Positions 52,694 through 62,519 are shown, counted from the stretch's first letter. The stretch is 64,000 nucleotides of DNA from Tenacibaculum discolor (GCF_003664185.1 NZ_RCCS01000008.1:124001-188000); one strand, 5' to 3'. Translations and numbers: made by a program. The notes: generated from the sequence alone by a model not told the origin.

Positions 52694-53464
52694 ATGAAAA
52701 ATATAGTTACTGTTATCGGACTTTTATTTTGCTTTTCTACAGCTTTTGCCCAAAGAACCTTCAATGCATCAGATATTATGAAAGATGTTAAAAACGGAAA
52801 AGCGGTAGAAATTTCTAATGCCACTATTAAAGGTAGATTAGACTTTACTTTTATGGATGAAGCCTTACCTAAATTACCTAAAAGAAAAAGTTGGTGGAAC
52901 AATGGTGGATCTAATACCATTGAAAAGCAAATTACCAATAAAATCTCTTTTGTTAATTGTGTTTTTGATGATGATGTGTTAGCTTACATTCCTCATGAAA
53001 AAAGCGGATATACCTTTGTAGCTAACTTTGAAGACGTGGTTGTATTTAAAGACTGTACTTTTGAACAAAAAGCTATGTTTAAATACTCTGATTTTGAAAG
53101 AAACACTAATTTTTCCAATACTAAGTTTAAAGGAGATTCTACCTTTAAATATGCAAAATTTGATAGAGATATTACTTTTGAAAATACATCTTTTGAAGAA
53201 CCAGCTACTTTTAAATATGCAGATTTTAAACGTTTTGTAAGCTTTAAAAACTCTGTTTTTAATGAGAGTGCTATTTTTAAATATACTGAGTTTAAAGACG
53301 GGGTATCATTTAGAAATGTAAAATTTGAAGAAGACTTAAATATTAAATATACCAAAGTATCTGGTGAGTTTGATATCACAGGAATGGAAGTAGCTTTTGA
53401 TATAGACTCAAAATACACTAAAATAAATGGAAAAAGTTTTAATAAGTATTTAATGAAAAGATAA
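52694..53464 (+). CDS. Exported pentapeptide-repeat protein
   Basis: The 256-residue protein has a signal peptide (MKNIVTVIGLLFCFSTAFAQ) and, from about residue 95, a run of five-residue units of the Phe-centred type (FKDCTFEQKAMFKYSDFERN, then FSNTKFKGDSTFKYAKFDRD). Such proteins fold as a right-handed quadrilateral beta helix. A secreted form is unusual compared with the cytosolic gyrase-protecting members; function here is unknown. Confidence 0.88.
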   Translation: MKNIVTVIGLLFCFSTAFAQRTFNASDIMKDVKNGKAVEISNATIKGRLDFTFMDEALPKLPKRKSWWNNGGSNTIEKQITNKISFVNCVFDDDVLAYIPHEKSGYTFVANFEDVVVFKDCTFEQKAMFKYSDFERNTNFSNTKFKGDSTFKYAKFDRDITFENTSFEEPATFKYADFKRFVSFKNSVFNESAIFKYTEFKDGVSFRNVKFEEDLNIKYTKVSGEFDITGMEVAFDIDSKYTKINGKSFNKYLMKR

Positions 53465-53518
53465 ACTTTATTCTATCCTCCCATATATAAGAAGTTAAAA
53501 AAATACACTTAAGCTAAA

Positions 53519-53554
53519 GGCAAAAACTCGTAATAGGTATTACGAGTTTTTGCC
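53519..53554. terminator. Strong hairpin after the pentapeptide-repeat gene
   Basis: A 16-bp perfect stem GGCAAAAACTCGTAAT / ATTACGAGTTTTTGCC with an AGGT loop. It lacks a strong external T-run but has T-tracts within the stem; a terminator is the likeliest role. Confidence 0.65.
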
Positions 53555-53706
53555 CTTTAAAATTTAGGTTGACTCTTATTATTAATTACACTAACTTAGT
53601 ATACAACTTCTTACCCTCAAACCTACAACTACTAATGGAGTCCAGAAACCATTCAAAAACGGGGTAAATCCGAAAAACCAAACGAGTAGGAATTAAATTT
53701 AATGTC

Positions 53707-53979
53707 ATGCCTAAATATGTTATTGAACGAGAGCTCGCAGGAGCTAGCGACTTAACCCCTGAGCAACTAAAAGAAATTTCACAGAATTCTTGTGGGATTT
53801 TAGATGAATTAGGACCTAAAATACAGTGGGTTCATAGTTATGTAGCAGAAGACAAAATATATTGTATCTACAATGCACCTGATAAGGAGATGATTCTTAA
53901 ACATGCAGAAAAAGGAGGTTTTCCTGCAAACAAAATCAATCAAGTTTCAACTATTATTGACCCTATTACTGCTGAGTAA
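53707..53979 (+). CDS. DUF4242 (SCO4226-like) family protein
   Basis: The 90-residue cytoplasmic protein starts MPKYVIERELAGASDLTPEQ, the family signature, with IQWVHSYVAEDKIYCIYNAP and HAEKGGFPANKINQVSTIID. Some members bind nickel. It is a single gene followed by a terminator. Confidence 0.88.
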   Translation: MPKYVIERELAGASDLTPEQLKEISQNSCGILDELGPKIQWVHSYVAEDKIYCIYNAPDKEMILKHAEKGGFPANKINQVSTIIDPITAE

Positions 53980-53998
53980 TCATTATTAAAACACTAAA

Positions 53999-54033
53999 AA
54001 CAAACCTCGTAAGAATTCTTACGAAGTTTGTTT
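53999..54033. terminator. Intrinsic terminator after the DUF4242 gene
   Basis: AACAAAC / GTTTGTT and CGTAAGAA / TTCTTACG paired arms with small mismatches, followed by T-rich sequence. Confidence 0.75.
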
Positions 54034-54157
54034 TACTTTCTAATAAACTGGGTAATTATTTAAAAATCATAAACTTTTTTTACCTTTAAAACCTAATTTG
54101 AATTGTAACCTGTTTTTATATAAGCAACAACTACTTTAATCATCATAGCAAAGAATA

Positions 54158-54733
54158 ATGACATTCAATAAAATTTGGGATACTCATAAAGACCATTTAC
54201 TAAATTTTGTCAATACTAAAGTTAATGACAAACATATTGCAGATGATATTCTACAGGAAGTTAGCTTAAAACTATATAAGAGTTTGGCTAAAGAAATAGA
54301 AATAAAAAATTATAAGAATTGGCTTTTTCAAGTTACCAGAAACACAATTGCTGATTACTATAGAAAGCAAGTAAAACAAGATAAAATTGTAATAAATCAG
54401 CCTGAAACAAATATTAATTTTGATCCTTGTGTTTGTGACTTATCCTCTTTTATTATTCAACAATACCTTCCTAAAAAATATAGTGAACCTCTTTATTTAA
54501 GTGATATCGAACAAAAACCTCAACAAGAAATTGCTGACACTCTAAACCTAAGCTTAACAGCAACAAAATCTAGAATACAGAGAGGACGTAAAAAGCTAAA
54601 AGAATTAGCTATTGAATGTGTTGATATTTCTTATAATAATAAAGGCCAAATAACTAATTTTACACTAAAGAAAAACTGTGAACTCCCACAAGAATTAAAA
54701 AATGAAATGAAAAGAATAAACTTTATGCCTTAA
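54158..54733 (+). CDS. sigZ: RNA polymerase sigma factor, SigZ-type ECF
   Basis: The 191-residue protein has sigma region 2 (about 5-75: FVNTKVNDKHIADDILQEVS, NYKNWLFQVTRNTIADYYRK) and region 4 (about 105-155: SDIEQKPQQEIADTLNLSLT, KSRIQRGRKKLKEL), followed by a C-terminal extension with Cys (CVDISYNNKGQITNFTLKKN) characteristic of SigZ. No anti-sigma gene follows; the next gene is the sterol desaturase-type protein after 51 bases. Its regulon is unknown. Confidence 0.9.
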   Translation: MTFNKIWDTHKDHLLNFVNTKVNDKHIADDILQEVSLKLYKSLAKEIEIKNYKNWLFQVTRNTIADYYRKQVKQDKIVINQPETNINFDPCVCDLSSFIIQQYLPKKYSEPLYLSDIEQKPQQEIADTLNLSLTATKSRIQRGRKKLKELAIECVDISYNNKGQITNFTLKKNCELPQELKNEMKRINFMP

Positions 54734-54784
54734 TCTTGCATCTTTTTACTTCCCGTTGACGACTACAAAGGAAAGTAAAAACAT

Positions 54785-55684
54785 ATGATACATAAAAAAA
54801 CATCTTTATTTGCTGTCCCTTTTTTATTAATCTCAACTGCTATATTTAGCTATTTATCCCTAATAAATAAATGGAACTTTGAAATAGCCTCTTATGCTAT
54901 TTTCTGCTTTACACTTTTATATATTTTAATTTTAGAACGTGTTATTCCTTTAAAAAGAAAATGGACTCCTCAAAAAAACTCACTTTGGACAGATATTAAA
55001 CATTTAATTTTCTCTACAGCTTTATTTGATGCTTTTGGAAAAACACTCGCCTTATCAATAACCATTTATGTTCAAGAAAATACTTTTACTTTATTCAACT
55101 TCTGGGACACTCTCCCTTTTTGGACTTGTTATATTATTGCTAATTTAATTGGTGATCTTCTTCCATATTTATACCATCGTATTAGTCATAAAGGTAACTC
55201 CAACTCATATCTAAGTCTCTTACTCTGGAAAATTCATTCAATTCATCATTTGCCAACAAGTTTGAACTGGTTTAAAACGAATTGGATACATCCTCTTAAT
55301 ATGTTTTTAAACACATTTTTAAAGATGGCTCCTATTCTACTTTTAGGGTTCAGTAAAGAAGTAATTTTTTTAGTTGGAATTACACATACTGTTATTGCCT
55401 ATATTTCACACGCCAACATTCAAACAAGAAAAAGTTTTTGGGATTATCTTATTGTTACACCTCAAATCCACCATTTTCATCATAGTATCAATATAAAAGA
55501 GGCTAAAAACTTTAGCAACACTTTTCCTTTCTGGGACTTGTTATTTGGTACCTATTACAACCGAAAGGGAGCTGTTAAAGAAGTAGGAGTTATGAAAAGT
55601 TCTAATATTAATTACCCAGAACATCATGCATATTATAAGCAAATAGTATTTCCTATAATAACTTTAAAAGAATGTTGTAAATAA
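54785..55684 (+). CDS. Sterol desaturase / fatty acid hydroxylase family membrane protein
   Basis: The 299-residue protein has several membrane helices and the eight-His di-iron pattern of the family: LYHRISHKG, WKIHSIHHLPTSLN, and IHHFHHSINIKEAKNFSN. It hydroxylates or desaturates a lipid substrate not deducible here. It lies 51 bases after sigZ, so it may be cotranscribed with it. Confidence 0.9.
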   Translation: MIHKKTSLFAVPFLLISTAIFSYLSLINKWNFEIASYAIFCFTLLYILILERVIPLKRKWTPQKNSLWTDIKHLIFSTALFDAFGKTLALSITIYVQENTFTLFNFWDTLPFWTCYIIANLIGDLLPYLYHRISHKGNSNSYLSLLLWKIHSIHHLPTSLNWFKTNWIHPLNMFLNTFLKMAPILLLGFSKEVIFLVGITHTVIAYISHANIQTRKSFWDYLIVTPQIHHFHHSINIKEAKNFSNTFPFWDLLFGTYYNRKGAVKEVGVMKSSNINYPEHHAYYKQIVFPIITLKECCK

Positions 55685-55700
55685 AAAATCACACATAAAT

Positions 55701-55746
55701 ATATTTGATATATCAAATATATTTATATTTTTGCTTGATATATCAA
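55701..55746 (+). promoter_or_regulatory. MarR promoter with two palindromic operators
   Basis: A perfect 20-bp palindrome ATATTTGATATATCAAATAT (55701-55720) and a second copy with core TTGATATATCAA (55735-55746) flank the -7 element TATTTTTG (55726-55733). The first palindrome contains TTG at 55705, 18 bases from the -7 box, so it covers the -33 region. The marR ATG follows at 55752. The layout is what autorepression by a dimeric MarR protein would use. Confidence 0.85.
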
Positions 55747-55751
55747 ATAAA

Positions 55752-56186
55752 ATGAATTTTAATACACCAACAACTACTGTTTTATATTCCATAGAAGAAA
55801 CTATAAAAGCATATCGTAAGCTCAGTCAACATAATATCACCCAAGTTATTCCTGATATTACTGTAGATCAGGCTCTAATTTTATTAATGCTAGAAAATAA
55901 TAATAAAACTCAAACAGAAATTGCCGATTTAGTTTTTAAAGACTATGCCTCTATGACACGTATAGTGAAACTAATGATATCTAAAAACTATTTAATTAAA
56001 ACAACGGATAGAAAAGACAAGCGAAAAGCTAAGTTAGAAATTACAGATAATGGAAAAGAAATTATAAAAAAACTAAAGCCTGTAATACAAAAAAACAGAC
56101 AAACTGCCTTAAATAATGTATCTAATAAAGAATTAGAACAGTTATACAATACTTTAAAAAAAATAACTAAAAATTGCAATTCTTAA
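55752..56186 (+). CDS. MarR-family transcriptional regulator
   Basis: Start at ATG 55752 gives 144 residues (an upstream TTG at 55731 lies in the promoter). The winged-helix core is visible: DQALILLMLENNNKTQTEIA, LVFKDYASMTRIVKLMISKN, DRKDKRKAKLEITDNGKEII. It probably binds the palindromes before it and represses the serine hydrolase genes, which begin one base after its stop. The inducing ligand is unknown. Confidence 0.9.
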   Translation: MNFNTPTTTVLYSIEETIKAYRKLSQHNITQVIPDITVDQALILLMLENNNKTQTEIADLVFKDYASMTRIVKLMISKNYLIKTTDRKDKRKAKLEITDNGKEIIKKLKPVIQKNRQTALNNVSNKELEQLYNTLKKITKNCNS

Positions 56187-56187
56187 A

Positions 56188-57615
56188 ATGAAGAGATTAA
56201 TCTATTTACTTGTACTTACAATTACTTTTTCTTGCACAAAGAAGAAATCCACTCTTATTAAAAATCAAAAAATAAATCAAATTGCTAATTACTTAGACTC
56301 TTTAAATGGATTTAGTGGTAGTGTTTTAATTGCTAAAAATGACAGCATCTTATTCAAGAAAGCATATGGGTTTGCTCATCTGGGACACAAAATAAAAAAC
56401 AATACAGAAACTAAATTTTCGTACGCTTCTATAGGCAAATCTTTTACTGCTGTTGTTATATTTCAATTAATTCAAGAAGGAAAATTATCATTACAAGATA
56501 ATATCGGTAAGTTTCTTCCTAACTATCAAAATAAAGAAGCTAGAGATTCTGTTACTATAGAGTTATTACTAAAACATAGAAGTGGATTACCTAATTATTT
56601 TCATTCCGAAAAGTTCTTAAATACCTCTAAAGATAAATATAGAACTACGGAGCAACTTTCTCTTCTGTATGAAAATGAGCCTTTAGAGTTTAAACCTAAC
56701 AAACAATTTGCATATAGAAATACTAATTATATTGTACTAGGTAGAATTATAGAAGCTATCACAAAATTGCCTTATGATGAGTACGTACAAGAGCATATAT
56801 TCTCTATAGCTGGTATGCAAAACACAGGTAATTTTGATATTGATCATACTATTGAAAATGCTTCTGAAAACTATACTCTTTCAAACAGTTACCCTAACCA
56901 ATTACAAAAAACAATTTTTATGGGAGGTGTAAAAGGTACTCCAGCTGGAGGTGGATACACAAACGTGGATGACTTATATAATTTTACATTAGCTTTTAAA
57001 AACAATAAGCTTTTAAACAAAACCTATACCGACCTTATGAAAAAAGAACCAAAAAACGATTGGTATGGGTACGGAATGCAGTTTGCAGGAGCTAAAGGTT
57101 CAGGAATTTATGGTCACAGTGGAGGACATTTCGGTACTGGTGCTGAATGGCGAGTTTTTGAAAAACAAAATTACATCGTAATACTTTTAACTAATAAAGA
57201 TCTAGATCAAGGCTTTTTTGATGCTCGTTTTTTTATAGAAAAAACAATCTCAGGCACAACTCCAAAGCTAGACAACTACTTTTTTACTAAAAAGATAATT
57301 AAAACTTGTTTGAATAGCGGTATTGGAGAAGCTAAAACAGAAATTAAAAACTCAAAATTCAAACTTTCTGAAATAAACTTAAACGCTAAAGGCTATGATA
57401 TGATAAAAAGAGGCTTTTATAAAAATGCTATTGATTTATTTATGCTTGAAGTATTCTCTTTCCCTGAGTCTTATGATGCATACGATTCTTTAGGAGAAGC
57501 CTATATGAAAGACGGACAAATAAAAAAAGCTATCAAAAATTATCAAAAAAGCCTCGAGCTTAATCCTGATAATACTAATGCTGTAGAGAAACTAAAAGAA
57601 TTAAAATCTATTTAA
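56188..57615 (+). CDS. Serine hydrolase (beta-lactamase/class C-like) with C-terminal TPR, copy 1
   Basis: The 475-residue protein has a lipobox-like signal (LLVLTITFSCTKK), a serine beta-lactamase-like domain (about 25-350) with SxxK in YASIGKSFTAVV, YxN in FAYRNTNYIV and HxG in IYGHSGGHFGTG, and a C-terminal TPR-type region (about 400-470: AYDSLGEAYMKDGQIKKAIK, YQKSLELNPDNTNA). It starts one base after marR. It is clearly paralogous to the gene at 59020. Substrates could be peptides or esters. Confidence 0.9.
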   Translation: MKRLIYLLVLTITFSCTKKKSTLIKNQKINQIANYLDSLNGFSGSVLIAKNDSILFKKAYGFAHLGHKIKNNTETKFSYASIGKSFTAVVIFQLIQEGKLSLQDNIGKFLPNYQNKEARDSVTIELLLKHRSGLPNYFHSEKFLNTSKDKYRTTEQLSLLYENEPLEFKPNKQFAYRNTNYIVLGRIIEAITKLPYDEYVQEHIFSIAGMQNTGNFDIDHTIENASENYTLSNSYPNQLQKTIFMGGVKGTPAGGGYTNVDDLYNFTLAFKNNKLLNKTYTDLMKKEPKNDWYGYGMQFAGAKGSGIYGHSGGHFGTGAEWRVFEKQNYIVILLTNKDLDQGFFDARFFIEKTISGTTPKLDNYFFTKKIIKTCLNSGIGEAKTEIKNSKFKLSEINLNAKGYDMIKRGFYKNAIDLFMLEVFSFPESYDAYDSLGEAYMKDGQIKKAIKNYQKSLELNPDNTNAVEKLKELKSI

Positions 57616-57625
57616 TTGTAATTAA

Positions 57626-58933
57626 ATGAAATACTACACTATTCTACTCATACTAATTACACCATTAGCTTTTGCTCAACAAGAGACAACATTAGAAAGT
57701 TACATGGATTCTCAAGCAAGTATTAATCATTTCTCAGGAACAGTATTAGTAACTAAAAATGACTCCATCTTATTAAAAAAAGCGTATGGAACTGCTGATT
57801 ATGAATGGAAAGTTCCAAATACAATTGATACAAAATTTAGTTTAGCTTCAGTATCAAAACAATTTACAGCTGTTGCTATCATGCAGTTAGTAGAAAAAGG
57901 AAAGATCTCATTAGATGATAAACTTACTAAGTATTATCCAAACTTTCCTAAAGGAGACCAAATAACAATTAAAATGATGTTGACACATAATGCTGGATTC
58001 CAGATGGATTATGACGAGCTATACCTTGCTAAAACATCATTAGATAAAGATTCTGTGGCAAATTACATTATGCAAAAGCCTTTGTTGTTTAAACCAGGTT
58101 CAAATACAGCATACAGTAATATTGGGTATTATTTACTTGCACGTATTATTGAAAAAATTTCTAATCAATCCTATGCAGCATACCTTAAAGTAAATCTATT
58201 TGATAAAGCTAAAATGTACAATACAGGTGTAAGCACCAATGATTCAATCGTTTTTAAATCTGCTAAAACCTATTATAAAAAAGATGATACGCTCATAAAA
58301 GCCCCTTACATAAACTGGAATTTTAATATTGGGCATGATGGTATCTATTCTACTGTAGAAGATTTATATCTTTGGAATAAAGCTCTTTTTAACAGTACAA
58401 CTATACTAAACAAAGTCTCTAAAAAAAAGGTACTTACCTCATATAATGATCACAAATTTGGTTTTGGCTTAATGGTAAATCCTTTTTATAATCAAAACCA
58501 TAAATTAATAGCCCACGATGGGGGCTTTTATGGAGCCATGACTTCGTTTAATAAATTTACCAATGATAACATTTTTATTACCGTATTATCTAACAATCAA
58601 TCCCCTTCATATTTAATTGCTTACGGACTTGCTGCAATTCTTTTCAAAAAGTCTGTCGAGCTTCCATACAAACATCAACTAGTAAAGATAAACCCTATAC
58701 TATATAACGAGTATGCTGGAAAATATGGAAGCGTTACAATTCTTAAAAGGAATAAAAAACTATACTACTCTAATTATGATACTGAATTATTACCTGAGTC
58801 TGATGTCAAGTTTTTTATTGCTAATAATTATAAGACTATTAAATTTATTAAAAACAAAAAAGGTAAAGTCATCAAAATTATAGTTAGAAAAGCTGGAGTC
58901 GCTGAAATTAAAAAGAAAACTATAGTTAATTAA
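57626..58933 (+). CDS. Serine hydrolase (beta-lactamase family), different lineage
   Basis: The 435-residue exported protein (MKYYTILLILITPLAFAQ) has SxxK in SLASVSKQFTAVA, YxN in TAYSNIGYYLLA and HxG in LIAHDGGFYGAMTSF, in a class C-like fold, followed by a beta-rich C-terminal domain (about 355-435) instead of TPRs. It lies 10 bases from the upstream gene and so belongs to the MarR unit. It differs markedly from the other two. Confidence 0.9.
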   Translation: MKYYTILLILITPLAFAQQETTLESYMDSQASINHFSGTVLVTKNDSILLKKAYGTADYEWKVPNTIDTKFSLASVSKQFTAVAIMQLVEKGKISLDDKLTKYYPNFPKGDQITIKMMLTHNAGFQMDYDELYLAKTSLDKDSVANYIMQKPLLFKPGSNTAYSNIGYYLLARIIEKISNQSYAAYLKVNLFDKAKMYNTGVSTNDSIVFKSAKTYYKKDDTLIKAPYINWNFNIGHDGIYSTVEDLYLWNKALFNSTTILNKVSKKKVLTSYNDHKFGFGLMVNPFYNQNHKLIAHDGGFYGAMTSFNKFTNDNIFITVLSNNQSPSYLIAYGLAAILFKKSVELPYKHQLVKINPILYNEYAGKYGSVTILKRNKKLYYSNYDTELLPESDVKFFIANNYKTIKFIKNKKGKVIKIIVRKAGVAEIKKKTIVN

Positions 58934-59019
58934 ATAGTACTCTACCCAAGCCTTAAACATTATTTTAAAGAGTTGTTTTAGCTCTTTAAGAATATGGATA
59001 AAAAACGTAAGTCCTAAAA

Positions 59020-60462
59020 ATGAAAAAAATAACTTATTCCCTTTTACTTATAATCATACTTTCTTGTACAAATAAGAAACTTACATCTATTAAAGATTCT
59101 AATGTAAATAAAATTACTAATTACTTAGACTCTTTAGATGGGTTTAGTGGAGCAATTTTAATTGCTAAAAATGACAGCATCTTATTCAAGAAAGCTTATG
59201 GATATGCTCATTTAGGTCATAAAGTTAAAAATAGAACAGATACAAAATTCAATCAAGGTTCTATTGGTAAGTCATTTACTGCTTTAGCCATATTACAGTT
59301 AATACAAAAAGGTAAATTATTATTACAAGACAATATTGGAAAATTTCTTCCAAATTACCCTAATAAAACTGTTAGAGATTCTGTAACAATAGCTCACCTT
59401 TTAACACATACAAGTGGACTGCCACATTTTTTTGCCAGAGAATCCTTTATCAGAGGATCTAAAGATTTATTTAGACTTACAAATGACTTTAGTTCTCTAT
59501 ATGAAAATGAACCAATGGAATCCAAACCAGGTAAAATATTTTCATATCGTAATACTAATTACTTAATACTAGGTAAAATAATTGAAGTTGTATCTGGTAC
59601 AAATTATAATAATTATTTAGAAAGCAATATTTATTCCATTGCTTCGATGAAAAATACAGGAAACTATGACTTAGATCATCCTATTGACAATGCCGCAGAG
59701 GGTTATACAACTTCTGAAGTCCACCCGAATAAGCTTAAAATAAATATTCATACGTATCCTGTAAGAGGCGGTGCTCATGGGGGCGGATATACCACCTTAG
59801 ATGATTTGTATAAGTTTTCTAAGGCTTTAAAAGACTATCAACTACTTAATAAAGAATACACTAAACTATTCACTTCTCCTTTAAAGAAAGACAGTTACTA
59901 TGGTTATGGAATGCAATTTCCTAACCCAAAAGAAGGTACTATATATGGACATACTGGAGGACATTATGGTGTAGGTAACGAATGGCGTGTTTATAAACAA
60001 AAAGGATACTCAGTTATAATTCTAACAAACAAAGACGCTGATAAAGGTTTTTTAGATGCTCGCTACTTTATTCAAAAAACTATTTCTGGAAACACTTCAA
60101 AACTAAACAATTACTTTTTTACCAAAGAAGTCATAAAAACTTGTTTAAATGAAGACATTGAACAAGCAAAAGCTTTAATCCGAAAATCAAAATTTAAAAT
60201 TTCTGAAATTGACTTAAATACGAAAGGTTACGAAATGATAAAAAAAGGTTTTTATAAAAAAGCAATTGACTTATTTACACTTGAAATACTATCTCATCCT
60301 GAATCATACAATGCATACGATTCTTTAGGAGAAGCCTACATGAAAGACGGACAGATAAAAAAAGCTATCAAAAATTATCAAAAGAGTTTAGAAATAAACC
60401 CTGAGAACTTAAATGGAAGGGAGAAGTTACGCGAATTATTGGCTATGAATAATTGGCACTAA
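59020..60462 (+). CDS. Serine hydrolase with C-terminal TPR, copy 2
   Basis: The 480-residue protein is a paralogue of 56188-57615, with shared segments such as LIAKNDSILFKKAYGYAHLG and AYDSLGEAYMKDGQIKKAIK. The SxxK is GSIGKSFTALAI, YxN is FSYRNTNYLI, HxG is IYGHTGGHYGVG. The signal ends at a lipobox-like LLIIILSCTNK. It lies 86 bases after the middle hydrolase, so it may have its own promoter or remain in the MarR unit. A terminator follows. Confidence 0.9.
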   Translation: MKKITYSLLLIIILSCTNKKLTSIKDSNVNKITNYLDSLDGFSGAILIAKNDSILFKKAYGYAHLGHKVKNRTDTKFNQGSIGKSFTALAILQLIQKGKLLLQDNIGKFLPNYPNKTVRDSVTIAHLLTHTSGLPHFFARESFIRGSKDLFRLTNDFSSLYENEPMESKPGKIFSYRNTNYLILGKIIEVVSGTNYNNYLESNIYSIASMKNTGNYDLDHPIDNAAEGYTTSEVHPNKLKINIHTYPVRGGAHGGGYTTLDDLYKFSKALKDYQLLNKEYTKLFTSPLKKDSYYGYGMQFPNPKEGTIYGHTGGHYGVGNEWRVYKQKGYSVIILTNKDADKGFLDARYFIQKTISGNTSKLNNYFFTKEVIKTCLNEDIEQAKALIRKSKFKISEIDLNTKGYEMIKKGFYKKAIDLFTLEILSHPESYNAYDSLGEAYMKDGQIKKAIKNYQKSLEINPENLNGREKLRELLAMNNWH

Positions 60463-60463
60463 C

Positions 60464-60492
60464 AAAAACTCCGCTAAAAAAGCGGAGTTTTT
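60464..60492. terminator. Bidirectional terminator
   Basis: AAAAACTCCGCT / AGCGGAGTTTTT stem with an AAAAA loop between convergent genes. Confidence 0.9.
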
Positions 60493-60496
60493 ATTT

Positions 60497-61696
60497 TTAT
60501 TCTTCTTCATCGTTAAATGAAGTATTCTTCTTTGCTTTTTTACTTCCTTCGTAGAGTTCGTACTTTACAAAACGACAATCTAAATCAGCATTCTTAAGCG
60601 GAATTCTTTTCGACGTTCGTAAACCTACATGCTTTAAAGCTTGAATATCCGATGTGATTAACCACGCTGTTGAATTTGGATAATTATTCTTTAAAGTATC
60701 TCCTATTTTTGTGTAAAACTCTTCTACATCAATATTTAAACGCTCACCATAAGGCGGATTGAACAAAATTGTAGTTTTACCAAACACTTCTTTCTTAGAG
60801 TTAAAGAAGTTTACGTGATGTACTCCTATAAACTCTTCTAAATTTGCATTGATAATATTCTGTTGTGCTTTTCTAACTGCTGATGGAGCCTTATCAAAGC
60901 CCATTATTTTAAAATGCGAACTTCGTATTTTTTTCAACAACGAATCTTGAATAACAAAGTATAAATCTTCATCATAATCCTTCCAGTTTTCAAAAGCAAA
61001 ATGCTTACGGTTAATGTTTGCAGGAATTTGATTCGCTATCATTGCAGCTTCAATTAAAATAGTTCCTGAACCACACATTGGGTCAATAAAATTCTCTTCA
61101 CCTTTATATCCTGAAAGCAAAATTAATCCTGCTGCCAATACCTCATTAATCGGCGCAATATTTGTTGCACTTCTATAACCACGCTTGTGTAACGATTCAC
61201 CTGAAGAATCTAACGAAATAGTTAACCATTCTTTATGAATATGAATATGAACTTTTACATCTGGATACTTTAAATCTACATTCGGACGCTTTTTATACTT
61301 ATGCATAAAATAATCTGCAATAGCATCCTTCGATTTCAAACTAATATAGTGCGAGTTTGAAGTAAAGTTTTTTGAGTTTACTACCGAACCAATAGCAAAT
61401 GTTCCATCAACATCTAAAAATCGTTCCCATTTTATACGTTGAATTGCTTCGTATAAATCTTCTTCATCAAAAATTTTACTGCGTTTAATCGGTTTTAAAA
61501 TACGAATAGCAGTACGTAAAGCTATATTAGCTTTATACATAAAACCTTTATCACCTCTAAAAGTAACACTACGTACTCCCTCCTTCACTTCCATTGCTCC
61601 TAGCAGTCGTAATTCATCTGCTAAAACTCCTTCTAAACCTGCCATGGTTATGGCAGTCATTTTAAAATCTTTTTCCATGTAACTGTAAAATTTCAT
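60497..61696 (-). CDS. THUMP-domain class I SAM-dependent RNA methyltransferase (RlmL-like)
   Basis: The 399-residue protein has an N-terminal ferredoxin-like plus THUMP region (about 10-165: AGLEGVLADELRLLGAMEVK, IAVRTAIRIL-like segment) and a methyltransferase domain with NFIDPMCGSGTILIEAAMIA and ILFNPPYGERL (NPPY motif), typical of guanine-N2 RNA methylation as in RlmL. It likely methylates 23S rRNA. It ends in an acidic tail. Single gene, divergent from 61791. Confidence 0.9.
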   Translation of the reverse strand: MKFYSYMEKDFKMTAITMAGLEGVLADELRLLGAMEVKEGVRSVTFRGDKGFMYKANIALRTAIRILKPIKRSKIFDEEDLYEAIQRIKWERFLDVDGTFAIGSVVNSKNFTSNSHYISLKSKDAIADYFMHKYKKRPNVDLKYPDVKVHIHIHKEWLTISLDSSGESLHKRGYRSATNIAPINEVLAAGLILLSGYKGEENFIDPMCGSGTILIEAAMIANQIPANINRKHFAFENWKDYDEDLYFVIQDSLLKKIRSSHFKIMGFDKAPSAVRKAQQNIINANLEEFIGVHHVNFFNSKKEVFGKTTILFNPPYGERLNIDVEEFYTKIGDTLKNNYPNSTAWLITSDIQALKHVGLRTSKRIPLKNADLDCRFVKYELYEGSKKAKKNTSFNDEEE

Positions 61697-61768
61697 TGCA
61701 AAAGTACAGCTAATTTTGGGTTGTTGTGAATCTTTTCTACTTTGAATATAAAAAACGTAAGTTTTACG

Positions 61769-61776
61769 TATTTTTG
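61769..61776 (+). promoter_or_regulatory. TAnnTTTG -7 element of the methyltransferase-ZIP operon
   Basis: TATTTTTG, 14 bases before the ATG at 61791, in the divergent interval after the RlmL-like gene. Confidence 0.6.
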
Positions 61777-61790
61777 CAGACCTTATAGTT

Positions 61791-62519
61791 ATGAATACAA
61801 CAACAGATTGGTTTACTTCGTGGTTTAATACACCATACTATCATATTTTATACAAGCATAGAAACGATGCCGATGCACAGTTTTTTATGCGAAACATTAC
61901 TTCTTTTTTACAGTTACCTAAATTGAGTCGTATTGCTGATTTACCTTGCGGAAAAGGGCGTCATGCAGTATACTTAAACTCGTTAGGCTATGATGTTGTG
62001 GGAGGTGATTTAAGTGAAAACAGTATTGAACATGCCAAACAATTTGAGAATGACACGCTTCATTTTGAAGTTTGGGACATGCGAAAGCCTATCGAAAGTA
62101 AATATGATGCTGTATTTAATCTTTTTACCAGTTTTGGTTACTTTGAAGATGATAACGAAGACATTGCTGTTTTAAGAAGTATTAAAAACGGACTAAAAGA
62201 AAACGGTGTTTTTGTGTTAGACTTTTTAAATGTTGAAAAAGTAAAAAACACACTAGTAAAAGAAGAAGTAAAGACTATTGATGGCATTGAATTCAATATT
62301 CAAAAAGAAATCAAAGACGGATTTATCTTAAAACATATTTCTTTTACTGCTGAAGGTAAATCACATTCATATACTGAACGTGTAAAATTTTTAACTTTAG
62401 AAAAACTACAATCATATTTTGATAGTGTCGGCTTACAAGTAACACATGTTTTTGGCGATTACAATCTTAATGTGTTTAATTCACAATCTTCTGACCGCTT
62501 AATTATTGTTGCTAAATGA
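61791..62519 (+). CDS. Class I SAM-dependent methyltransferase
   Basis: The 242-residue protein has the SAM-binding RIADLPCGKGRHAVYLNSLG (about 43-62), VVGGDLSENSIEHAKQFEN and YDAVFNLFTSFGYFEDDNED. The substrate is unknown. Its end overlaps the ZIP gene start by four bases (ATGA), so the two are made together. Confidence 0.9.
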   Translation: MNTTTDWFTSWFNTPYYHILYKHRNDADAQFFMRNITSFLQLPKLSRIADLPCGKGRHAVYLNSLGYDVVGGDLSENSIEHAKQFENDTLHFEVWDMRKPIESKYDAVFNLFTSFGYFEDDNEDIAVLRSIKNGLKENGVFVLDFLNVEKVKNTLVKEEVKTIDGIEFNIQKEIKDGFILKHISFTAEGKSHSYTERVKFLTLEKLQSYFDSVGLQVTHVFGDYNLNVFNSQSSDRLIIVAK

